A DNA stretch of 64,000 bases. It comes from Bryum argenteum. Lineage: Eukaryota > Streptophyta > Bryopsida > Bryales > Bryaceae. The stretch is from assembly GCA_037043015.1 (NCBI GenBank), contig CM073323.1, forward strand, positions 2,728,001 through 2,792,000, read 5' to 3'. The notes under the pieces are model-generated. The model made no database searches and had not been told where the DNA came from. It saw nothing but the letters and a program-made list of their open reading frames with translations. This document shows, piece by piece, positions 10,306-21,400 of the stretch. A program made the translations under genes and the position numbers. Position 1 is the first letter of the stretch. Each line of letters begins with the position of its first letter.

Positions 10306-10467
10306 ATGGATTTGGAGCTCAGGAACGTGATTTACTTGGACGAAAGCCTGAAACTTAGTGATGCGGACTTATTGACCTTCAATTGCTGGATAGACGGCCC
10401 GGACTCTGATTCTGAGGAGGACGAGGACGAGGAGGTGGACGAGGAGTATGGTGCGGGCGAGGAGTGA
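10306..10467 (+). CDS. Small acidic ORF, 53 aa, unknown
   Basis: An ATG at 10306 opens a 53-residue frame, starting MDLELRNVIYLDESLKLSDA and ending in an Asp/Glu tail (DSEEDEDEEVDEEYGAGEE). The upstream 200 bp are more GC-balanced than the surroundings, and the ATG context (agtcATGG) is acceptable. No family is recognised. The acidic tail suggests a nuclear or nucleic-acid-associated adaptor, but that is a guess. The copia element is inserted about 210 bp after the stop, so if the gene is real the element lies in its 3' region. Confidence 0.35.
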   Translation: MDLELRNVIYLDESLKLSDADLLTFNCWIDGPDSDSEEDEDEEVDEEYGAGEE

Positions 10468-10675
10468 TGACCGAATTGCGCGCCAGTGAATAAGAGGTCG
10501 TTCAATCGAAGATGCGCAAGCTGGAAGTAGTCTACTCTGCATAGTTTAGCTCAGAAGTATATAGACTTGAGCATATCGTTCAGTTGTTCCAGCTGCGATT
10601 TTTCATTTGATAGTCGTCGTGCAGGAGCTTGAACTGGAGTTGTAGCTGAGGAATTGCTTGCTACAAGAGAGCTCT

Positions 10676-10900
10676 TGTTGGACTATTCGACTTCCAGCGT
10701 GGAAGCTGACCTGGCGCGCTGGTATAGGAGACAGAAGTCATAGGGTACATTCGTCCTACTTAGAACAGATAGACGAATGTCAATTAGCCGTAACCTAAAA
10801 GGCCCTCTTAGGTATTTCAGATCTGCTCCCATCTGTATAAGTACCTTCTCACTTATTCAATCACCATCTGATTTGTTACTGAATCACATGGTCTTCTACA
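10676..10900 (+). repeat. Left LTR of the copia fossil
   Basis: 225 bp, starting TGTTGG and ending CTACA. By eye it is identical to the right LTR at 16162-16386. A TATA-like 'tctgtataagtacc' lies near 10832-10845. Confidence 0.95.
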
Positions 10901-10912
10901 TGGTATCAGAGC
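10901..10912 (+). other. Primer-binding site for initiator tRNA-Met
   Basis: TGGTATCAGAGC directly follows the left LTR and is the usual plant copia site complementary to the 3' end of initiator tRNA-Met. Confidence 0.9.
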
Positions 10913-13900
10913 TAGGTTCTCAGCATACGCATCCGACCAGCAGAACTTGAGCACACAAGCGTCAGTTCTAGGTGATAGATTGAGCAAAGTCAGATCTGAG
11001 TGGTAGATACCTGAAACTCCAATGGCGTTGAGAGAGAGTATGATGGCTGAGAGCTCTAAACTAGATGACAAGAACTATAGCATCCGGGAGTTCAAGATGC
11101 GCAATCTTCTCAAAGAGACAAACGCATGGAAACTCGTAGAACCACCGAGTGGGACAAGTAGCCCCCACCGATCCTCGTAGAAAAGCGGCGTTAGAGTCGG
11201 CAAGGAAGAAGGCACTCACACTCATAGCGTTGTCTGTCAAAGATAGCATCATACCATACATTACCAACATATCCGAACCTCGATGTCTCTGGAAAAAGTA
11301 TTGCGAGATCTGTTTGCAAATTCTACTAACTCCGGGAAGCTCATGTTGCGCAGACAAGTGGCGACACTCAAGATGAGCGAAGGTGCCACCATGTCCAACT
11401 TTACGCAACATGTCACGAAACTAGTTAACGAGTTCGCAAATCGTAGGCGAAACTATTCCGGATGACGAACTCGTAGAACAAATTCTCGATGGCCTTGCCT
11501 CGACTCATTCGAAGTTATGGTCAACACCATAATGTACGGGAGAAACTCCCGACCCCTGCAGTGCTCACCGCAAACTCTGCTACGGGATGAGCTCGGACGG
11601 AATCAAAGAACATCAAGGCGGAACGATCTGAAGCCCTACTTGTCAAGAATGCCGGGAGTTCAAATCGAAGATCTGTCTCCGGTGGAGCAAGAGAGACAAT
11701 CGGAGGGGACGATGGACGACGAGAAGGCCGGCAAAGTCAACCTCCACCGCCACTCTGCGGGCGAGAAAGGCCACTGGTTACGCAATCGCCCCGAGAACTT
11801 GCCGCGGAGGTGAAAAAGCGGAGAACCGGCCGTGCGAGAAGTCCACCACGAATCTAGTCGACAATTTCGAACATGACGACTTGACTCCTTTGATAGTTTC
11901 CCGATCTAGTAGAAGAATCGGATCTAACGTGAACTTCACTGAGATCAATCTAGTTCATGACAAAGAGGACGCTTGGTATGTAGACAAAGGAGCGTCTAGA
12001 CACGTTACGGGCAAAAGGATCTCGTTATCCGACCTCAAAGGAGGACATCACTCCCGGGTTAGTACCGCCGGCGGAGAGAAACTAAGTGTAGTCGGACAAG
12101 GATCGGTGAATTTTTCACCAACTCGGGAGGAATAAAACTTGACGAGGTTACGTACGTCCCTGGGTGACCAAAAATCTAATATCGGTAGGCACGATCACGG
12201 ACAACAAACAAGACCTCAAAGTATTGTTTGATTCCAACACCGTGTGGATACTTGAGACTTTCGACCTCCCGCCGCTCACTGCGTTGTGGCCTCGGGCGAG
12301 AAGAGATCAACGAAACGGCCTATACAGGCTCCGCCCTCCGGATGAAATTCTCAACGTTGAAGTTTCGTCATCAAAACTTCTTGAAGCATCCCTATGGCAC
12401 AAGCGCATGGGACATGCAAACTACAAAGCCATCCAATTCATGACATCTCATGACAAAGTCACGGGAGTACCTTTCATTACGATCCCCACAATCGTCACAC
12501 ACACCGCAGTGCCGCCTCGGCAAAACAAGATCGACAACGACTTGCCCAACGACGGAATCGCCAACCAACGGATGTCCAAATCGCACACACAATCCACGCA
12601 CCTCGGACCCGATGGAGCATCCACGGTGGAAGCACAAATACATACGATGCTCCACCACAACAAAACACCGCTACAAACCGGTAGCACCGAACGTCACGAC
12701 CCCTTGAATTGGTACATTCGATCTCTCGGGCCCCATGTCGATTTGCATCCATCTCTCGTTCCAAATACATGATGACCATCACCGATGACTATAGCGATTC
12801 ACATGGCTATACTTCCCGAAGCACAAGGATGAAACACTTCTACGTTTCAAACAATTCAAAACTATGGTGGAACTCCGGGTGACTTCAAACTCAAAGCAAT
12901 TCGCTCGGATAGAGGAGGGGAATATCTCTCCACGGAGTTCCAAGCATGGTGCAACGACACCGGAATAGTGCGCCAATACACTCAAAGCTACACGCCCCAT
13001 CGAATGGGGTAGCCGAGAGAAAAAACCGCACTCTTCTAGACAAAGCCAGTGCATGGCATTTGACAATCGAACTCCGGCATTCCTATGGACAGAGGCACTA
13101 GCGACGCCAATTACCTTACCAATAGGACTCCTACAAAAGCCAACAACGGGGACACTCCTTTCTTCCGCTATACAGTACTATACCCTCTTTGACTCACATC
13201 AAAGTTTACGGGTGCAAGTCTTTTGTACTAGATACCTCTCCCAACCGAAACAAGTGGGCACATCGATCAAAGGAGTGCGTTTTCTGGGCTACGATCTTGA
13301 TTCTCGAGGCTACGAAATTATCATCGTCCTTCCGGGAAGATCTTAATCTCGAAAGATGTGGAGTTCGATGAAAGCCGCTTTCCTGCACTCTCACCCTACA
13401 CCACCGCAGACCTCTAAGAACTCGGCAATGAGAGGGGACAGACTGACTGGACCACGGACTTTCTACCGAAACTAGTCGTGAACCATCGATGCTGTCGACT
13501 ACCTTCGTATATCCTCAAACCTCCACTATGGAGCCCGACCATACCTCCTTTCCATCTGCAGACTACCACCCAGTGATCTCCGAACCTCTCTCGTTCCCTC
13601 ACCTCATCCACTTTGAAACCTCCTTTGTTAGCACAGTCCCTCAAATCTTACCTACACAACCAGCCCAACCCCCACTCAACTAGAGCCCCAAACCAGTTCA
13701 ACTGACCGACCTCAAAATCCTACACCGTAATCGACCGTCCACATTCCCATCGCCTCGACGTGTCCCATCTCGCCTGATTTCAACTCACACCTACCACCGT
13801 GAATCGCTGAAGTAGCCCCACACCTCGATTCCTCCCCTCGGCTCGCAGCACCGCTCCCGAAAGCCACCTCTTCACTTAATCGATTACCATCTCCATGTAG

Positions 13901-15590
13901 CGGACCGACCCTCGTCTGTCTCTCTCTCTCGTCGACGTCCACACAAAGACTCCAACACCCGGGCCGGAAGGCCGCCATGGATAGCGAGCTCGATTCCATA
14001 CACCGAACGACACACGGGAAGTTGTTTCACTACCTCCGGGCGCAAGGCCATTTGCACGAAGTGGATTTACAAGGTCAAAACAAACGCCGATGGAACTCCA
14101 ACTAAATTGAAAGCTAGACTAGTGGCAAAAGGATTTCAACAACAACCAGGGATGGATTATACCGAGACCTTTGCGCCCGTGGTGAAATGGAACACTTTGC
14201 GCAACATTGTCGCTCTAGCCGGTCACCACTCCTGGAAAATCTATCACTTGGATGTTAAGACAAAGATTTCTCAATGGCTTGATCACGGAAGAATTATATG
14301 TCAAGCCGCCCCTGGATTTGCCTACTCTAACCCCAATCAAGCTTGTCGTTTGAAGAAAGCATTGTATGGCCTCAAGCAAGCTCCCCGGGCCTGGTACGCA
14401 AGCATCGATTCCTACCTCATCGGTCGACCACCTCACCAAATGCAGTGCGGACCCCAACCTCTACTTCTTCAAAGAAGGAGGCCTGATCACCATTCTCTTG
14501 CTATATGTTGACGATATCTATATAACGGGCGATCACGACTCCAACATTGCGAGCATTCGAGCAAACATCCAAACACGCTTCGACATGAGCGATCTAGGCC
14601 TCGACACATATTCACTGGGACTAGAGTTTATCATCCGTGACTCGGGCATTCTTATCACACAGCGACAGTACCTGAAGGAAATGCTTACCGATTTCGGGCT
14701 AGCAGACTGCCGCCCTGTCCACACTCCCCTGGCAGAAAAAATCAAGCTTGTACCTGACATGTCTGCTCCAACAACCGATTCTACCACCTATCAAAAGATG
14801 GTGGGAAAGCTCATATTTTTGACTCACACACGACCCGACATTTCCCACGCAGTGAGCATGGTGAGCCGGTTTATGAGCCATCCACAGGAACCCCACCTGC
14901 AAGCAGTAAAACATATCTTTAGGTACCTCAAAGGCTCTATGGATTCTGCCCTGTCTTATCGGCGAGGGGGAGGACTTACCATCCGCGGATTCACAGACTC
15001 AGACTGGGCTGGCGATTTGTATGACCGGAAATCTACAACTGGATTCATTTTCTTTCTTGGAGAAACCCCTGTAACTTGGAATTGCAAGAAACAGCAAACC
15101 GTGGCACTCTCGTCAACTGAAGCAGAATATATGGCTCTTACCGAAGGCTGCAAGGAAGCAATATGGCTGAGGCGTCTATTGGGTGAACTCAAGATGCAGG
15201 ATCTCCGCACCCCCACTATCCTGCATGGCGACAATCAAGGCAGTTTAAACCTTGCCTACAATCCTATTTACCACAGTCGGACGAAGCATGTAGAAGTTCG
15301 CTACCACTTCATAAGAGAGAAGATACTCTCTGGAGAAATCGCCCTGGAATTTGTTCCCTCCAACAACCAACTTGCAGACATTCTCACTAAATCATTGGGA
15401 AGAGTGGCCTTTGAAGGCCTTCGCAAGCAACTAGGGTTAGCGACATTGTCCAAGCAAGCAAACACTGATGCAGCGGAAGATGAAGAATCTACAGGTACCC
15501 GAAGGTTTTGAATTTCATAACAAGAGCTGCCGCTCGAACATTTGGAGGGTACCACTCCAACAGACTCGACTGAGTCACCCTGTTACCTAC

Positions 15591-16025
15591 TCAATCGAAG
15601 AAATTCGACCAAGACCTGTAGTTGGCCATATCAATACCTAACCTCGGAGTAAGCAGTTCGTCCTCGAACACTGATGCCCCCACAGGACCAAATCTAAACT
15701 TTATGTAGTTCCACTCGTACGAATCATCTACCAGAAGACGCCACTGCCTACTCACCCCACGGAGCGCCAGCAGCGAAGCAGGAGACTCGGCCATCAGCGG
15801 CCAAATTCGACTCTCCACAACGCTATCTGGGAGGATAGGGAAGTAAGCTCCTATCCCTACTTCGTCGTCATCTCGATCGGAAGAAGTGCCAGGGTCATCA
15901 CCCCTGCTCACCCTAATCGCCGAAAGAGATGCTGGCTCTCGGTCATCTTCGATCGCTGAGGCTTCACACTGTCGACCTAACCACAAGAAGACCGCAATCG
16001 CAGTTTTCCAAACCTGCAGGACCAA
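15591..16025 (-). CDS. Antisense F-box-like ORF between pol and the right LTR
   Basis: A 144-codon open frame on the strand opposite the element. Residues about 70-115 read like an F-box: a leading LPDSVVE, then SPASLLALRGVSRQWRLLVD with the Leu/Val/Ser/Trp spacing of plant F-box domains. No such domain belongs to copia elements, so this may be a captured host segment. Alternatively it is a chance open frame or an antisense ORF of the lineage. F-box proteins recruit substrates to SCF ubiquitin ligases; no substrate domain is visible. The residues are suggestive, not decisive. Confidence 0.4.
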   Translation of the reverse strand: MVLQVWKTAIAVFLWLGRQCEASAIEDDREPASLSAIRVSRGDDPGTSSDRDDDEVGIGAYFPILPDSVVESRIWPLMAESPASLLALRGVSRQWRLLVDDSYEWNYIKFRFGPVGASVFEDELLTPRLGIDMANYRSWSNFFD

Positions 16026-16150
16026 TTTGCAAAAAATTGACCCCGCCCGGCCATCGCAGCATCACCGTGAGCTGCTTCCTCTATCAATACCCATCTGCAC
16101 CCACTCACGACCACCGCCAGAGAAACAAGCCGCTTAACTCAGTCTCGTAA

Positions 16151-16161
16151 GCGAGAGGGGG
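16151..16161 (+). other. Polypurine tract of the copia fossil
   Basis: A purine-rich run ending in GGGGG lies immediately before the right LTR, the expected plus-strand priming site. Confidence 0.75.
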
Positions 16162-16386
16162 TGTTGGACTATTCGACTTCCAGCGTGGAAGCTGACCTGG
16201 CGCGCTGGTATAGGAGACAGAAGTCATAGGGTACATTCGTCCTACTTAGAACAGATAGACGAATGTCAATTAGCCGTAACCTAAAAGGCCCTCTTAGGTA
16301 TTTCAGATCTGCTCCCATCTGTATAAGTACCTTCTCACTTATTCAATCACCATCTGATTTGTTACTGAATCACATGGTCTTCTACA
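16162..16386 (+). repeat. Right LTR of the copia fossil
   Basis: 225 bp, identical by eye to 10676-10900 and followed by the GCTCT target duplication. Confidence 0.95.
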
Positions 16387-16508
16387 GCTCTGCCCATCTT
16401 GTTTGAATTTTCTTTCAAAGTATCACTTAATATGATCCTTTTTTCTAGGTAGTGATGTGCTCTTGGTTATTGGTTTTGGGGAGGGTCGATGGTTTTGATT
16501 TTGGGGAG

Positions 16509-16620
16509 GGTCGACCGATGGTATCGGTTTTCTGAGGGTCGATGGTATCAGTTTTCTGAGGGTCGATGGTATCGGTTTTCTGAGGGTCAATGGTATCGGT
16601 TTTCTGAGGGTCGATGGTTT
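16509..16620 (+). repeat. 24-bp minisatellite
   Basis: About four to five units of 'gagggtcgatggtatcggtt' plus 'ttct', starting about 120 bp beyond the copia insertion. The unit is divisible by three, which creates repetitive open frames on the minus strand that I do not regard as genes. Confidence 0.8.
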
Positions 16621-17378
16621 TGGGGAGGGTTATTGGTATTAGTTTTGGTGAAAACTCGAAGCTCTGTTGATCAGTATACCAAATGGTTGTACACGCTTGG
16701 TAAATAAGATTAAGTACTAGTATACTGGCAATATATACTGGCGACGATGGGTATGTGATGCCGGAAGTTTCAGGGAAAAAAATTCCGAGAAATCCACCAG
16801 GCACTGTATGCTGACTTTAGATCCGCAACTAAAATAGCATGTCGGAAGATGCCATTTCGGAACATATCGGAACCTGATGTGAGATAGCGGACTGGGAAGA
16901 AGGTCCCCGTCGTTTTTGCATTTGCGAACATGTAGCTTCCATTTGCGGACCTCCCCATTCATCAGCATCCAAAAGACGGGACTTGGAATTTTTCAATGCA
17001 TAATTGAGTATAGTCTGAGTATGCTTATCAAAATCGTGTTGTTTCTTGAACTTCTAGGGTTCGAAATGCTAGAGCTGAAATCCCGTATTCCGGGGTATCA
17101 AAAGGGGGTGAAAATGCCACAATACAATCCCTCAAGGCCAGAGCGCACTAAACGACTCGATGATGCTAGAAGTTGCAAAGTCCTAGGACAAAGAGAGGGC
17201 GAGGGAAGTCCAAAGAAGTAGACTAGTCCATCCCATAAGGGAAAAAGCCCTGAGACCCAAGCTATAAGTTGTGCAACTTACCGCTAATACTACAAAAGAA
17301 TGACCTTAATCTGGTAGAGCATGCTTGGCCAATGACACGAAGAAAGAAAAAAGTTCCAACGAGGTTGGAATTGAGAGG
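16621..17378. other. Gene-poor stretch
   Basis: Holds a 101-codon plus-strand ORF (16916-17221) with a basic C-terminus (PERTKRLDDARSCKVLGQRE) that I do not recognise. No splice context or domain supports it. Confidence 0.3.
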
Positions 17379-17382
17379 AAAA
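17379..17382 (-). terminator. RNA polymerase III T-run after the tRNA pair
   Basis: On the minus strand four T residues lie 7 nt beyond the tRNA-Gly discriminator base. No T-run separates the two tRNA genes, so this is the first possible stop for both. Confidence 0.5.
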
Positions 17383-17388
17383 GAGTTA

Positions 17389-17459
17389 TGCACCGGCCGG
17401 GAATCGAACCCGGGTCTGTACCGTGGCAGGGTACTATTCTACCACTAGACCACCGGTGC
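17389..17459 (-). tRNA. tRNA-Gly (GCC)
   Basis: 71 nt including discriminator A. The acceptor stem GCACCGG pairs perfectly with CCGGTGC, the D-arm reads TGGTCTAGTGGTAGAA (box A), the anticodon loop contains TGCCAC with anticodon GCC, and the T-arm is CCGGGTTCGATTCCCGG (box B). There is no intron. It lies 2 nt downstream of tRNA-Asp on the same strand. Confidence 0.96.
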
Positions 17460-17461
17460 AT

Positions 17462-17533
17462 CGCCGCTGCCGGGGATCGAACCCGGGTCACCCGCGTGAC
17501 AGGCGGGAATACTTACCACTATACTACAACGAC
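17462..17533 (-). tRNA. tRNA-Asp (GTC)
   Basis: 72 nt with discriminator G. The acceptor stem GTCGTTG pairs with CAGCGGC using two G-U pairs. Box A reads TAGTATAGTGGTAAG, the anticodon loop is CTGTCAC with anticodon GTC, and box B is GGGTTCGATCCCC. There is no intron. The gap to tRNA-Gly is only 2 nt (17460-17461). Confidence 0.96.
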
Positions 17534-17932
17534 AGTACCGTACGTGCAACCTGCGGAGGCAACAGAGCCCACGAACTCTGACACCCCGAAGGCCCCACCA
17601 GGAAGAGATGTCACACATGTTGCCTGTACACTTTATATTCCAGCTTGGGTTGCTTCTCACTCCTCCATCTCTACCTGCCTGGCGCAGGGGCCTTTTTCTT
17701 CACCTTCCTGTCTATTCTCCCTTTTCACACCTCTCTCCGCTCTCTACAGGCCTCTCGAGGCATCCTCTCCTGTCTTTGATCGTAGTTCCAATGAACTGGT
17801 TGATCATCATCATCACCCAACCATCAGCTGACCGATTTTCATTGTCGTTGCAAACCTTTGACATCATCCATCGTCCTAATCACTTTGCTACACTTTGCTA
17901 TGCTGCTCAACATGAGTACTATCCTTCTACTT
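17534..17932. other. Upstream flank of the tRNA pair
   Basis: Plus-strand ORFs here (for example 17608-17934) are pyrimidine-rich and show no domain. I see no gene. Confidence 0.35.
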
Positions 17933-18075
17933 GAATGGCTCGAGATAATTTTGCCACAATAACTCGTAGCCAATCCACCCGTGCCCACAGGTAAACGCAA
18001 GACGAATGGCTCGAGATAATTTTGCCTCAATAACTCGTAGCCAATCCACCCGTGCCCACAGGTAAACGCAAGACG
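17933..18075 (+). repeat. 71-bp tandem duplication
   Basis: Two units starting 'gaatggctcgagataatttt' at 17933 and 18004 differ at one position that I can see (gccacaat versus gcctcaat). The near identity indicates a recent event. It lies in the 3' flank of the SINE-family gene. Confidence 0.9.
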
Positions 18076-18480
18076 ATCATGTGTATATTACTCGGGGACG
18101 ATGCACAGCAATGCAGGCATACACGGCGTAGAACAGAGAACTCTGGGTATCGATGTTACTTACAGAGTCTGACATTCAAGCATTCTGAGGGGGTCTCGAG
18201 ATGGTATACAGTACACATTTATTAGTCAACAGAACGAATCTTGTACAAACATAGCACATAACTGGTAAGCTTTTTTTTTGGGCTGTGAACTAATATGAAT
18301 GCTCTCTAGGGTTTTACCGCTACTCGGCTGGAGGTTGTAGCGATAACGCGCAACACTTATCTGCAGTCTAAATGTAGCAGCTCCGAAATGACCTATGTTA
18401 CAACTCTTCGCATTAGGTGCACAATCTATGTTACACAACACTTCGACACAATACAAAATCTCGATTACCTGCATAAGGAC

Positions 18481-21400
18481 TTATGTAGGCACGAGGGCGT
18501 CGAACTCCCGTGACCCGTTTAACGCTTTGCCCACAATCACCATAGGCACGGCCACAGATACCGCCGCAGCCAGGACTAGGAACATGGATCCTCCGAGTGC
18601 AGCATTCGCACACCAACGCAGCGTTCTCCTCACCATACGAAAAGGGGAAAAGCGGCCAAGACCTTGATCCTCCTCGTTCTGCACTGCTTTCCCAGATGGA
18701 ATCTCTGATTCTGCTTCAGCATCTTGGTTCCGACCAGCAGCATTGCTTTCACAATGTTGACACGCCCAATTGGTGCAACCTTTGTTTCGAATCAACTCGT
18801 CATTGTGAAGCATATTCGAGAGTCCGTCAGAACACATATGACCCACATCATCAGGTTTACGACTACGACCGCTAGGATCGTCGAAGGACCGCCTGGCTTT
18901 AGATTCTGATACAATCATGTGAATCTCTCGAGGGCTACTATCTACAGAGCCCACCTTCCGAAGTCTTGGAAAGTCCTCTGCCTTGCTACGATGGTCCAGC
19001 TCCTCGTCAGAGCTCTCAGATGCATACGAGTCTTCGGATGCCATTGGGTTGTCACGCACACTCCACCCCGCCTCGCTTGACGATTCTCCAGCCAGTTCGG
19101 TTGCGTCTGCAATTATTGACTGCACAGCATTGCCCCGAGGAAGCTTCTTCTCTTGCTCGAAAAAATTTCCTCTCGAGAACTCCGGATTGGAGAGACTAGT
19201 AAGGGTGCGCACAAGCCGTGTCGGTGGAACGAAGGAAAGCAAATGTGTAGGCGTGATTCCTGAATTAATCTTCTGCAGAGAGAGAAACAAAGATTGGATA
19301 TTGGTTTGTCAAAACAGAGGCAAGATTCATACTTAAAAATTCAAGCAACTGGACGAAAGAGATGCGATGCAATAATCAGAAGCCATATCAGAAGACTTCG
19401 TTCTCTCACCTCCTCGTCCACGATGACGCCTGAATGGGCGGAAGCGTTGTAGCGGTGTCCTTCTGGATTCGAAGATTCATGTAAGACGCGTTCACCTCCC
19501 TTCAACTTCCCATTCTTGGCTACCAGTCCAGCCACTGGTGAACTTTGAGCACGAACTAGTAAGCCAGATGTGAAAATTTCGCGATTCTCCTCTTCGATAC
19601 TTGCAACTGGAATGTCACGGACTTTCTCTTTTTCCGTCCGCGCACTACCGCCACTTGACAGTCCTGTCTGTGAGTTGATGCCCCCGATTTTCAACCTAGG
19701 CAAGCTTAGCCTCGCCTGCTGGGCGTTATCAAGTCCATAAAGTATGGCGTTGGTGCCCGATTTGCTCGAGTCTTGGATCTCAAACCGCTTCTGTACCTCA
19801 TAGCCTAGAATATCGACACCAGTGGGAGAGAGGCCTTTATATGCACCCGATGGGAGCGAAGCTCGCGGTCGTAAGTAAGTGTCGGAGCATCCAGTGTCAT
19901 CCTCTTCCGAATAGTTGCCGTTCACCTTCATGCCTCGTGATCTACCACCTGCAATTATCGCTGCACAAATAGCAAGGCACATGTCAACGATGAAACGGGC
20001 ACAAGACAATCTACACGGGCGATAAATTTACGAGGACCTCGCAACTCTCCCCTATTTGACCATGCTCAAACTTGACATGCTTGCTGTGCGCTGATGACAA
20101 AATTACCCCTGAAGTTCAAAACCCCGAGGTAACATACACATAGCCACAAATAATCACCCCAAAACGAGAAACGAGAAAATTTTCAGGTGACTGCTTCGAT
20201 AAGAGGAAGCAATACAGGTCTTTGTCATGAAGCAAAGCTGTAACATGCATTGTGTCTGAATGGGGCCAGTTCTCACATCTCCTTGATGGTGATTCGCACT
20301 CTTCGACGGTTGTGGTAGAACTCGCAGGAGACGTGCCACTGGATCGAGGGGAATACCGAGGGGGATATACAGGTGCTCGCTTAGCCTTCGATCTAGTATT
20401 ACTCCGAGAGGGAAGGACCTGGACAGACTCCAAAGCTGAAGTAGAAACAGGTGAACGAGAGAGACCACGTGATTGCTGAGGGGTCGGACTCGCCGCCCTC
20501 AAACTTGGACTGCTAACCCTCGCAGCATTAGAACCAGCTCTGACAGGACTCATCGGAGCCCTCGGACTAGTACGCTTCGGAACAGCAGATGGAGAGTCAG
20601 CTCTTCCATTTCTGTAAGCAGTCGGACTCGTTCCCCTGTTGTCGTCGCTCGACCCAGGACTCCTGTCATTACGTTCAGACGACCTACGGACGGGACTTGC
20701 TGCTGTACCAAGCGACTTGTGGGTTGCAGCACTACCGGAAGCCAACATCCTAGCTGTGTGAAGAGCGTCACTCACGGCTGCTCTCACGTGGGGCATTTTG
20801 TCAAGGCGGCAGCTATCCAGTGCCTGCAGCATGCGTATCTCGTCAATACGAAGAGTATGAGGAGAACACCAACGCAATCGGCAACTCGAAATTACATTAA
20901 TTGAAGAGTTCCACAATCTTCACTTACATGTATTGCGGCATGAATCTCAGTTTCCAGTGTCTCCTTGTCAAGAATAGTGAGAACCGACTGAAGAAGCTTG
21001 GCAGCAGCCTTGCGGAGCTGCCACGTGCTGGAGGTGACCTTCAAAACGTCCTCACCAGCTTTCAGTAAGTTCGGACCATAGATGCTGAGAATGTCAGGAT
21101 TTATAGAAGCGAGAATGCATGCGAGATGCATGTGAGCTGCTGTGCGGGTTGATTTTTCACTTAAAGCTGCTGTAGTGCGTTGGCATATTTCGTGAACAAT
21201 TTCGTCCTGAGCATACTTCCATTGCTCTGTTTCAATTAGTGCGTGGATAGAAGTAGCTGCATTCGCTGCTACGGGCTCCAACTTCCCCGCAAGGGCTTCG
21301 GTGAGCGGGACACAAATCTCCTGAATTACCTTCTCCGCATCCTGACGAAAAGTGTTGGAGTCAATGCTGTACCGGGCCAGGGCTGCTGTAACTTTCGCAG

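Larger units (their letters stand above)
10676..16386 (+). mobile_element. Ty1-copia LTR retrotransposon fossil, 5.7 kb
   Basis: A 5-bp target duplication GCTCT flanks the element (10671-10675 and 16387-16391). Parts in copia order are: left LTR, primer-binding site, a gag-like region from about 11019, a protease-like region near 11980, integrase-like sequence about 12390-13070, reverse transcriptase about 14107-14560, RNase H about 14950-15430, a polypurine tract and the right LTR. Integrase before reverse transcriptase marks Ty1-copia. The interior is broken in roughly ten places, so it is not autonomous. The two LTRs read identically over 225 bp, so the insertion itself is recent. Confidence 0.92.

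Noticed and set aside
16445-16804. Minus-strand ORF with repeated TIDPQKTD
   Set aside because: Product of the 24-bp minisatellite; no conserved domain outside the repeat.
17156-17255. Possible C/D snoRNA (gatgatg ... ctga) next to the tRNA pair
   Set aside because: Box-like motifs are present but there is no terminal stem and no guide that I could match.
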